6,945 nt of DNA. It comes from an archaeon CG07_land_8_20_14_0_80_38_8 (lineage in GTDB: Archaea > Nanobdellota > Nanobdellia > Tiddalikarchaeales > Tiddalikarchaeaceae). Positions 1 to 5,303 of this stretch are shown piece after piece. Each line of letters begins with the position of its first letter. Position 1 is the first letter of the stretch. The stretch is taken from positions 1 through 6,945 of the forward strand of contig PEWF01000021.1 in NCBI GenBank assembly GCA_002779595.1, given 5' to 3'. The notes beneath the pieces were generated by a model. That model was not told where the DNA came from and did no database searches. It was given only the letters and a program-made list of their open reading frames with translations. The translations under genes and the position numbers were made by a program.

Positions 1-226
1 TTTTGTTGAAGAAATTTCAAACTGCACAGAATACGAGAATGCAAAAGTAATAATAACTCCTGAGAAAGGCTCTAAGATTGACTTAATGTTTCCTGCTGCT
101 TCTGCAAGTTGTGGATGCTCAGTGCCATTATTGGTTTACTTAAATTGTAAAAGTTTTGAAATAATAGGGGACGTTAATAAAAAATTAGAAAAAAATGAAT
201 TAGTAATAGTGTACAGGAGCAATTAA
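1..226 (+). CDS. 3' end of an unrecognised protein gene (partial)
   Basis: The reading frame is open from base 2 and ends at TAA 224-226, giving the last 74 residues of a protein whose start lies outside the window. I do not recognise the family. The visible part has a short alternating strand pattern (KVIITPEKG, then FEIIGDV and ELVIVYRS at the end) and a small-residue, cysteine-bearing centre, SASCGCSVPLLVYL, with another Cys on each side. Clustered cysteines could mean metal binding or a catalytic thiol, but nothing here decides that. Isoleucine is mostly ATA and lysine almost always AAA, unlike the repair genes further right. The stop overlaps the end of the convergent GTPase gene by 4 bp. 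An open frame with a sensible protein pattern makes it a likely real gene; its function is unknown. Confidence 0.6.
   Translation, partial: FVEEISNCTEYENAKVIITPEKGSKIDLMFPAASASCGCSVPLLVYLNCKSFEIIGDVNKKLEKNELVIVYRSN
179..195 (-). terminator. poly-T termination tracts for the GTPase gene
   Basis: Read on the minus strand, T7 (195-189) and T6 (184-179) lie about 28 to 44 bases beyond the stop codon of the minus-strand GTPase gene. Archaeal RNA polymerase terminates at T-rich stretches without needing a hairpin. The tracts sit inside the coding end of the plus-strand partial gene, where they read as Lys/Asn codons, so the same bases may simply be coding. Confidence 0.35.
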
Positions 227-1146
227 GTCTTCTTTAATAATTTTTTTATTATGAATTCTTTTAATTCTTTTATGCCTTCGCCAGTAATGCAGCTGACGTA
301 GAAGTGGGTTTTTTTGCTTTTGTCTAATTCGCACTTGTTCGTGATTGTGTAAATTTTTTCTTCAGGGAAGATTGTTTTAACGTTTTTGTAAAGTGTTTCC
401 TGCTCTTTTACTGCAAACCCTGACGTTGTGCTCGTGTCGTAAATGAAAAGTACAATGTCCGCGAGGTGCTTCAGTGCGGTGACTGCTTTTTTTTCTATCC
501 TGTTCATGCCTGAAAAAGGGCGCTCTAATAGCCCGGGAGTGTCAATAACCTGAATCTTGTAATTGTCCTGTTTCATCATCCCGACGTTTATGTCTTTCGT
601 TGTGAAAGGGTAACTGTTAATTTCAGGCTTGCTTTCTGTTAATTCTGACAACAGGCTTGTCTTGCCAACATTAGGATACCCTGCCAGCAATACTGTGGGC
701 AAAATTTTCACGCTCGGGAATTTTGATAACTGCTTCCTGCTTTTTTCAAGGAATTCAAAATTTTTGCTGACCTGTTTAAGGACTGACTTGCTTCTGCCGT
801 ATAATTCGTCAAGCCCGATTTTGCGCTTTAAGAACAAGTAATATAATTTTTTTACCATAAATTTTGCCCAGTTAATCGCGCCTAAATTCTTCTTGTAAGA
901 GTCAATTCCTATTGTGACATCCACTAATTCTTCATAAAATTTTGACAATTTTTCAACCTCTGGGAAGTGCTTGATGATTGAGTCAATGTTCGAATATAAC
1001 GAATTGTAGAAGGCTTTCGCGCTTTCTTTACGCCTTATTAATTCGCGCGTTTCAAAGGGTATTTTCCTTGAAACCACTATTCTTGACGCTGAATTAAATG
1101 CAGTGTCAAAATATGATTCATAATTATTTACTTTCGGGACATTCAT
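223..1146 (-). CDS. Nog1-like GTPase (ribosome assembly)
   Basis: A 307-residue GTPase of the Obg-related NOG1 group, which acts in assembly of the large ribosomal subunit. Residues 1-150 form a helical N-terminal region typical of Nog1. The G domain follows: G1/P-loop GYPNVGKTS at 156-164, G2 threonines at 182-183 (PFTTKD), G3 DTPG at 202-205, G4 NKCE at 270-273 and G5 SC at 285-286. G4 normally ends in Asp, the residue that selects guanine; here it is Glu. The protein ends just after G5 with a Lys-rich tail, so it has the short archaeal form without the long eukaryotic C-terminal extension. The ATG at 1146-1144 is supported by a TATA-like box about 27 bases upstream and the absence of a Shine-Dalgarno sequence, which suggests a leaderless mRNA. 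Family assignment is firm; the exact role is inferred from the family. Confidence 0.87.
   Translation of the reverse strand: MNVPKVNNYESYFDTAFNSASRIVVSRKIPFETRELIRRKESAKAFYNSLYSNIDSIIKHFPEVEKLSKFYEELVDVTIGIDSYKKNLGAINWAKFMVKKLYYLFLKRKIGLDELYGRSKSVLKQVSKNFEFLEKSRKQLSKFPSVKILPTVLLAGYPNVGKTSLLSELTESKPEINSYPFTTKDINVGMMKQDNYKIQVIDTPGLLERPFSGMNRIEKKAVTALKHLADIVLFIYDTSTTSGFAVKEQETLYKNVKTIFPEEKIYTITNKCELDKSKKTHFYVSCITGEGIKELKEFIIKKLLKKT
241..247 (+). terminator. T7 tract after the partial plus-strand gene
   Basis: A run of seven T begins 15 bases after the stop of the plus-strand partial gene, followed by more T-rich sequence. It fits an archaeal intrinsic terminator. It lies within the last codons of the convergent GTPase gene (Lys-rich C-terminus), so base composition alone could explain it. 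Confidence 0.4.
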
Positions 1147-1150
1147 AAAG

Positions 1151-1158
1151 TTTAAAAT
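1151..1158 (+). promoter_or_regulatory. TATA box of the dph2'-rnhB-nurA unit
   Basis: TTTAAAAT is centred about 27 bases before the ATG at 1182, preceded by purine-rich ATAAAG as a possible BRE. There is no Shine-Dalgarno sequence before the ATG, so the transcript is probably leaderless. The BRE lies over the first codon of the divergent GTPase gene. Confidence 0.6.
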
Positions 1159-1168
1159 AGCAATAACT

Positions 1169-1176
1169 TATTTTAA
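1169..1176 (-). promoter_or_regulatory. TATA box of the Nog1-like GTPase gene
   Basis: On the minus strand TTAAAATA is centred about 26-27 bases before the GTPase ATG, the spacing expected of an archaeal TATA box when transcription starts at or next to the start codon. No ribosome binding site lies between. It shares the 35-bp spacer with the oppositely directed promoter. Confidence 0.55.
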
Positions 1177-1181
1177 TACTT

Positions 1182-1424
1182 ATGGAATACACCTTTGATT
1201 CGGGGAAGATTAAGAAAATGATAAAGGAAGCGCGGGCGAAGAACGTGTTAGTGCAGCTGCCTGACGGCTTAAAACCTGATTATGAACGAATAGTGCAGGA
1301 ATTGGAAGGTGAGGGTTATAATTTGTTCATCTGGGGCGGCTCCTGCTTCGGGGCGTGCGATATCCCTTCATTCAGCAATAAAAAGATTGATTTGATTGTC
1401 CACCTGGGGCATGAGGAGTTTTAA
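1182..1424 (+). CDS. dph2: Truncated Dph2 (diphthamide synthesis) N-terminal domain
   Basis: An 80-residue protein matching the first domain of archaeal Dph2, the radical enzyme that moves the 3-amino-3-carboxypropyl group from S-adenosylmethionine to a histidine of elongation factor 2. Recognisable signatures are VLVQLPDGLKP at 22-32, IWGGSCFGACDIP at 50-62 and LIVHLGHEEF at 71-80. C59 in the GAC motif matches the first of three cysteines that hold the [4Fe-4S] cluster in the Pyrococcus enzyme. Full-length archaeal Dph2 is about 320-340 residues; domains 2 and 3, with the other two cluster cysteines, are absent, and rnhB begins three bases after the stop. The frame is undamaged and the start is backed by a TATA box at the right distance. 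It cannot form the canonical cluster alone. It may be a deletion remnant kept because it carries the promoter and rnhB ribosome binding site, or a small protein with a changed role. Confidence 0.75.
   Translation: MEYTFDSGKIKKMIKEARAKNVLVQLPDGLKPDYERIVQELEGEGYNLFIWGGSCFGACDIPSFSNKKIDLIVHLGHEEF
1413..1418 (+). promoter_or_regulatory. Ribosome binding site for rnhB
   Basis: GAGGAG lies 9 bases before the rnhB ATG at 1428, inside the last codons of the Dph2 fragment. It supports the ATG at 1428 and suggests that rnhB is translated as an internal gene of the same mRNA. Confidence 0.6.
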
Positions 1425-1427
1425 GCA

Positions 1428-2093
1428 ATGGTAAAAATTTGCGGCATTGACGAGGCAGGGAAGGGCCCTGTAATCGGCGACTTGGTTATTGCGGGATGCC
1501 TTATTGAAGATGATGATTCTGTTATTAAGGAATTAGGGGTTAAGGACAGCAAATTATTAACTCCTGAGGAGCGTTTTGAATTATTCAGCAAGATTAAGGA
1601 TAATTCTTATTCTTATGATATTGTGCGCGTTAGCGCAATGGAGATTGATGAGAGAAATAAAGTCGGCTGCAATTTGAACAAGTTGGAGTGTTTGAAAATG
1701 GCGCAGATTATTAATAATTTAAAGCCTGACAAAGTCATTATTGACTGCCCTCATCCTGTTCCTGAAAAGTTCAAAAGAGAGTTAATTGCATTCCTTAATG
1801 ACAAGAGTGTTGAAATTATTGCAGAGCATAAGGCAGATTATAATTATGCTTTGGTTGGCGCTGCGAGCATTCTTGCAAAGGTTACAAGGGACGCGCATAT
1901 CAGGGAGTTAAGCAAGGCTCTTAATTTGGACATTGGAAGCGGTTATTGTTCAGACCCGTTAACCAAGAAATTGATGAAGGATTACTTTAATAATAATTTG
2001 TCACAATTGAAGCCTTTCATCCGCCACTCATGGGACACTTATAAGAGAGGCAAAAGCGAAAAGGAGCAGAAGGGTTTGTTTGATTGCTTATGA
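1428..2093 (+). CDS. rnhB: Ribonuclease HII
   Basis: A 221-residue RNase HII that cuts the RNA strand of RNA-DNA hybrids and nicks at single ribonucleotides in DNA, using two metal ions. The catalytic DEDD set is present: D8 and E9 in GIDEAGKGPVIG, D106 in VIIDCP and D137 in EHKADYNYALV. Other family marks are KDSKLL at 39-44, AASILAKVTRD at 145-155, the GSGYCSDP segment at 170-177 (conserved Tyr 173) and the basic FIRHSWDTYKR near the C-terminus. DEAGKG instead of the common DEAGRG is a mild Arg-to-Lys change. Length is normal for archaeal RNase HII. The start has a good ribosome binding site, and the gene sits 3 bp after the Dph2 fragment. Its TGA stop overlaps the nurA ATG (ATGA at 2090-2093), so the two are probably translationally coupled. 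Confidence 0.96.
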   Translation: MVKICGIDEAGKGPVIGDLVIAGCLIEDDDSVIKELGVKDSKLLTPEERFELFSKIKDNSYSYDIVRVSAMEIDERNKVGCNLNKLECLKMAQIINNLKPDKVIIDCPHPVPEKFKRELIAFLNDKSVEIIAEHKADYNYALVGAASILAKVTRDAHIRELSKALNLDIGSGYCSDPLTKKLMKDYFNNNLSQLKPFIRHSWDTYKRGKSEKEQKGLFDCL

Positions 2094-3046
2094 ATGCTGA
2101 CAAAATTTTGAAAAAAATAATAAATAATAACGTTGGCGCTGAGGCAGCGATTAGCATGAAGTGGAAGAGTATTCCATTGTCAGCAAAGCATTTCTCGCCT
2201 ATTGAAGGCAAGGTTGAAGGGAATGTCTGTGCTGTTGACGGCGGAAGCGCAGTTGTTGCTGACGGCGGGGCGTGGATTATCAGCAAATTAAGAGTTGGAG
2301 TTGTGGAGTATAATCCTGAGAGGAAGGTTAAGGAGTATTCACAGGATTTTTTTGCAATAATTGTGAATAAGGGAGTGTATGAAGTCAGCGTGTTTGACAA
2401 AGAGTATAATGAACTAATTGTTGATTTGCCTGATTTTAACCAGCTGGAAATTGACGAGGTTCCTGCAAAGATTATGAAAATACTTGAATGGAGAGCGTGC
2501 CTGAATTTATGCAATGAAAGAGATAATTGTTTTATCCTGATGGATTCCTCTTTGGAGGGAGATAATAGTGTTGAGGAGAATATTATTGAAAAAGTCTGGA
2601 AAACCAGTAATGTTGTTGTTGGTTTCTACAAGACCAGCAGGATGATGACTAATAACGGTAGGAGCTTGCTGGGTTTTGTAAACAGCATGGCAGGGAAGAA
2701 TTCCGCATGGTATTATTATCCCTTGTTTGAGGATGAAGTTTTTGTTAAAACTTTCATTGCAAAATTAAGCACTTATTCAAAGTACTGCCATAAGGTGCAG
2801 TTGTTCGGCAAAGAAGAGAATATCAGCCGCGTTTTTGGATTATTGGCTTTCTTTGCTGGCGATTCACAGGTTCCGGGCTATCATTATCCTCTTGTCAAGG
2901 CAGACAAAGTTGCAAGGATTAATCATTTTGAGAAAAGGGATGAGAATAATAAGTGGCTAAGGCTTCTGAAAAAAACTGATTTATTCCATGACGTGCAGAG
3001 CCAGAACTTCCATTCAGAATTAGACAAAGGAATGTACAGGCAATAG
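2090..3046 (+). CDS. nurA: NurA 5'-3' nuclease
   Basis: A 318-residue NurA nuclease, which works with the HerA translocase to degrade the 5' strand at DNA ends. NurA-domain marks, in order: CAVDGGSAVVADGG at 47-60 with metal-binding D50, EWRACLNLC around E134, FILMDSSLEG at 148-157 with D152, GFYKTSR at 178-184, and the C-terminal GYHYPLVKADKVARI at 263-277 with conserved Tyr, Pro and Asp. I chose the ATG at 2090, which overlaps the rnhB stop as ATGA; a TTG two codons upstream would only add Met-Leu. No well-spaced ribosome binding site is visible, consistent with translational coupling to rnhB. Family sequences are very divergent, so residue equivalence is by motif only. Its usual partner herA starts 709 bp downstream, after a separate locus with its own promoter. 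Confidence 0.9.
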   Translation: MNADKILKKIINNNVGAEAAISMKWKSIPLSAKHFSPIEGKVEGNVCAVDGGSAVVADGGAWIISKLRVGVVEYNPERKVKEYSQDFFAIIVNKGVYEVSVFDKEYNELIVDLPDFNQLEIDEVPAKIMKILEWRACLNLCNERDNCFILMDSSLEGDNSVEENIIEKVWKTSNVVVGFYKTSRMMTNNGRSLLGFVNSMAGKNSAWYYYPLFEDEVFVKTFIAKLSTYSKYCHKVQLFGKEENISRVFGLLAFFAGDSQVPGYHYPLVKADKVARINHFEKRDENNKWLRLLKKTDLFHDVQSQNFHSELDKGMYRQ

Positions 3047-3060
3047 GAAAATTTTATATA
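3045..3060 (+). promoter_or_regulatory. Strong BRE-TATA promoter of the unknown split locus
   Basis: The TATA box TTTATATA (3053-3060) is centred about 27 bases before the ATG at 3084, with purine-rich AGGAAAA just upstream as a BRE. It is the closest match to the archaeal consensus in the window. No Shine-Dalgarno sequence lies before the ATG, so a leaderless transcript is likely. It overlaps the nurA stop codon. Confidence 0.7.
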
Positions 3061-3083
3061 ATTAAACTCTTTCTCAAAAGTTT

Positions 3084-3329
3084 ATGGACGAAGCAATAAA
3101 AAATATTTATGAAATTTTAACAAAAAACGGGAAAGAATTGAATATTCAGCCTGTTAAAAGTTCTGTTTTGTTTTACAGTGATTTTGAGGAGAAAATTTAT
3201 TCTGTAACAAATTATTCGCAGTTCTCATTATTGGATTCGGGTTTAGTGTTTGCATTGGGTGAAGGCGAATCCACTGGAGGAAGGGGAGGCTATGACACAT
3301 TCAACTTTGCTGACATTGCTTTAATATAA
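3084..3329 (+). CDS. Hypothetical protein, first half of a split locus
   Basis: An 81-residue protein I do not recognise. Residues 1-16 look helical (MDEAIKNIYEILTKNG), residues 26-57 alternate as strands (SVLFYSDF, FSLLDSGLVFALG), and a Gly-rich turn GEGESTGGRGGYD at 58-70 is followed by FNFADIALI. It has no signal peptide, membrane span or Cys motif. The start is well supported by the BRE-TATA promoter at the leaderless distance. The frame ends at TAA 3327-3329, but the same frame is open again straight after the stop through 3728, so this may be the N-terminal part of an interrupted protein. Its start is A-rich in third positions, unlike nurA before it. That something is transcribed here is likely; its function is unknown. 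Confidence 0.6.
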   Translation: MDEAIKNIYEILTKNGKELNIQPVKSSVLFYSDFEEKIYSVTNYSQFSLLDSGLVFALGEGESTGGRGGYDTFNFADIALI

Positions 3330-3386
3330 TTATTCGGCAATAATCCTGTTTATGAAACGCGGGTAAGATTAAAAAAAAACCACTTA

Positions 3387-3728
3387 TTGCAAAAATCCAT
3401 ACTGTTCAGCAAAAATGACAGGCAAATCCTTGTCAGAAAAGACTTAGCAGGCATGCTTGACACTGAAGAGATTAATGATAAAAGTGAAACTTACGGATTT
3501 GAGGATAAATTAATAATGAATGCTTCATTAGAAGCGGATAAAATAATAAAATATGCCCTTAGCCGCAAAGACATAATGCTGGAAAAAGTAAAAGAATGCA
3601 GGGATAATGAATCTCCCCTGCTTAAAATAACTTTATTATTAAATTTGCCTTATGATTATTCTATTGGCCCTCTGTTTAATGTTGAATATTTCCAGCAAAT
3701 AATGGGGAATTCTTATGCAAAGGATTAA
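3387..3728 (+). CDS. Hypothetical protein, second half of a split locus
   Basis: An open stretch in the same frame as the 81-residue protein just upstream. If translated separately it would begin at TTG 3387 (113 residues) or ATG 3450 (92 residues). Neither has a ribosome binding site or a TATA box at the leaderless distance, which argues against an independent gene. The frame is actually open from 3330. I do not recognise the product: it is charged, probably alpha-helical in the middle (a Glu/Lys-rich stretch from DKLIMNASLEADKIIKYALS onward) and ends in a hydrophobic/aromatic region (LLNLPYDYSIGPLFNVEYF). Codon use differs from the flanking repair genes: ATA is 7 of 10 isoleucine codons and AAA 11 of 12 lysine codons. 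An A9 run at 3371-3379 lies just before the TTG. The stop overlaps the probable herA TATA box. Confidence 0.4.
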   Translation: MQKSILFSKNDRQILVRKDLAGMLDTEEINDKSETYGFEDKLIMNASLEADKIIKYALSRKDIMLEKVKECRDNESPLLKITLLLNLPYDYSIGPLFNVEYFQQIMGNSYAKD

Positions 3729-3731
3729 AAA
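3719..3731 (+). promoter_or_regulatory. Promoter of herA-mre11-rad50
   Basis: ATTAAAAA (3724-3731) is centred about 28 bases before the herA ATG, with AAAGG as a possible BRE. The 27-base gap to herA lacks a Shine-Dalgarno sequence, so a leaderless transcript is suggested. The box overlaps the stop of the upstream frame. Read-through from the upstream promoter is also possible. Confidence 0.45.
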
Positions 3732-3755
3732 GTAATTGTTGATTCCTATTTATTT

Positions 3756-5303
3756 ATGGTGATTGGCAGGATTATTGGCGGAAGCGTTGGCGACAAATTA
3801 ATTATAAGATTGAAGAATGAGTCAAACGTGGACGTTGGGGATTTGTTAATTATTGAAGATAAGGGCTTGAAATTTTACGTTAAAGTCATTAACAAATCAA
3901 TTGCTTCGCTTGTGCCAGGGCAGTTCATTGAGGAGATTGCAGGGCAGAATCTGGAGTATGACGAGAGTATTAACTTGTTTGATGAGAAGGAGCGTTTTTA
4001 CCAGATTGCTTTTGCCAAAATTTTAACTATTGACAAGAACAGGTTTGTTCCTCCGAGGACTATTCCTTCTTTTTTTGCAAAAGTGAGCAAAGTCAGCAGT
4101 GATGATTTCAAATTCCTTGAAAAGAAGGGTGAGATTGAAATCGGCTGCTTGAGATTAGGGACTGAATCTTTGAAGAGCGTTAAGATTAAGCTTCCTGCAA
4201 AGGATTTAGTGTCGCACCACATGCTTGTAACTGCGGCAACTGGCAAGGGCAAAAGCAATTTTGTCAGGGTGTTCATAAGGGGTTTGCTGAAAACTGAGGG
4301 TTTTGCCTCCTTAATTATTGACCCTCATGCTGAGTATTACGGCAGCAAGGGCATGAAGGGCTTGTCGCACCTGCCTGACAGGAACAAGATTTATTATTTC
4401 ACTCCGAGGTGGCAGGAAGTCATGGGCAGTTATGAGCTGAAAATTTTTGCAGAGGATTTGAAGCCCGCAGATTTTCACGGCATTATTGAATTGAGCGATG
4501 CGCAGAAGGAGGCAATGGATGCTCTGTATAAAGTGTACGGCGAGGTATGGATTAGGGCTCTTCTAGTGGACGAATCAATTAATAATATTTATGACAAATT
4601 AAGCAAGAATGTGAGTTTTGCAACTCTTTACGCGTTAAGAAGAAGGATTGGATACACTCTTGAATTGGAGGACGGCGAAAGCGGGTTAGTTTTTGACACC
4701 AGGAAAAGGGAAGGCACAAGCATTTTTGAAAAAATCAGGCAGGCAGTGAAGGACGGGAAGACTGTTATTATTGACACTTCATTATTGGGCAGTGAGGCGG
4801 AGAAATTAACAAGCGCAGGCATTGCGCGCAGGCAGTTCAATTTTTACAGGCGCACGAAGCAGTTGAATCCTGACGCTTTTGACAACTTGCCGGAATTATT
4901 AATAGTTTTTGAGGAGGCGCCGAGGGTTCTGGGTGTTGACGCGTTAAGGCATGGCACTAACGTTTTTGAGAAAATTGCAAGGGAAGGCAGGAAATTCCAT
5001 ATTGGAATCTGCGCAATTACCCAGATGCCCAGCCTTATTCCTAAAGAGATTCTGAGCCAGATGAACACTAAAGTAATTCTTGGCATTCCAGCACCAATGG
5101 ACAGGAATGCTGTGATTGAGAGCAGCGCGCAGAATATAAGCGATGAAAGTGTTGAGATTCAAATGCTTGACAAGGGTGAGGCGATTGTTACAAGCCCTTT
5201 TATTGACTTCCCATTGCCTGTGAAGGTTTCATTTTTTGATGACTTAGTAAGAGAGGATAATAGTTATAAACGTGGTGGGAATCCTGAACTTGTAGGTTTA
5301 TGA
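3756..5303 (+). CDS. herA: HerA hexameric DNA translocase ATPase
   Basis: A 515-residue HerA, the FtsK/VirB4-like ring ATPase that drives DNA into the NurA nuclease during end resection. Residues 1 to about 60 fit the HAS-barrel that opens HerA proteins (GRIIGGSVGDKLIIRL). The RecA-like core begins around 125. Walker A is AATGKGKS at 160-167, followed by the HerA-typical LIIDPHAEYYG at 186-196. A helical insertion spans about 245-335. Walker B is LLIVFEEAP at 380-388, with E386/E387 where many relatives have Asp-Glu. The sensor/arginine region is AREGRKFHIGICAITQMPS at 408-426, then NTKVILG at 437-443, all close to the family pattern. Length is normal. DPHAEY differs from the usual DPHGEY, and Pro replaces His after the Walker B. 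The stop overlaps the mre11 start as ATGA (5300-5303). Confidence 0.94.
   Translation: MVIGRIIGGSVGDKLIIRLKNESNVDVGDLLIIEDKGLKFYVKVINKSIASLVPGQFIEEIAGQNLEYDESINLFDEKERFYQIAFAKILTIDKNRFVPPRTIPSFFAKVSKVSSDDFKFLEKKGEIEIGCLRLGTESLKSVKIKLPAKDLVSHHMLVTAATGKGKSNFVRVFIRGLLKTEGFASLIIDPHAEYYGSKGMKGLSHLPDRNKIYYFTPRWQEVMGSYELKIFAEDLKPADFHGIIELSDAQKEAMDALYKVYGEVWIRALLVDESINNIYDKLSKNVSFATLYALRRRIGYTLELEDGESGLVFDTRKREGTSIFEKIRQAVKDGKTVIIDTSLLGSEAEKLTSAGIARRQFNFYRRTKQLNPDAFDNLPELLIVFEEAPRVLGVDALRHGTNVFEKIAREGRKFHIGICAITQMPSLIPKEILSQMNTKVILGIPAPMDRNAVIESSAQNISDESVEIQMLDKGEAIVTSPFIDFPLPVKVSFFDDLVREDNSYKRGGNPELVGL

Larger units (their letters stand above)
3084..3728 (+). pseudogene. Possible single gene of about 213 codons interrupted by TAA
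   Basis: The two unknown reading frames are in one frame with a single TAA (3327-3329) between them and no other stop over 645 bases. The bridge after the stop reads LFGNNPVYETRVRLKKNHLL, ordinary protein-like sequence. Only the first half has a promoter and a credible start. The simplest reading is one gene broken by a nonsense change or a base error; two separate genes remain possible. Confidence 0.5.

Noticed and set aside
2084..2089. TTG start for nurA two codons upstream
   Set aside because: The ATG at 2090 forms a classic ATGA overlap with the rnhB stop, the same arrangement as at mre11 and rad50; TTG is a weaker choice with no better ribosome binding site.
2017..2514. Long minus-strand open frame across the rnhB end and nurA start
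   Set aside because: It is antisense to two well-recognised proteins, has low-complexity Ser/Thr/Pro-rich composition and no promoter or ribosome binding site. It is a by-product of their codon use.
3327..3329. Programmed recoding, such as pyrrolysine, at the stop in the split locus
   Set aside because: The codon is TAA, not the TAG read as pyrrolysine, and I see no recoding structure. Ordinary mutation or base error is simpler.
3371..3379. A9 run as a frameshifting slippery site joining two frames
   Set aside because: Both sides are already in the same frame and the interrupting stop lies 42 bases upstream of the run, so slippage would not restore a longer product.
3337..3390. Inverted repeat GCAATAA / TTATTGC around a 40-base loop
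   Set aside because: Seven AT-rich base pairs over a long loop are expected by chance, and GCAATAA also occurs at 1160-1166 with no related role.
4844..5162. Overlapping minus-strand open frames inside herA
   Set aside because: They lie opposite the conserved Walker B and sensor region, resemble no protein family and have no start signals.
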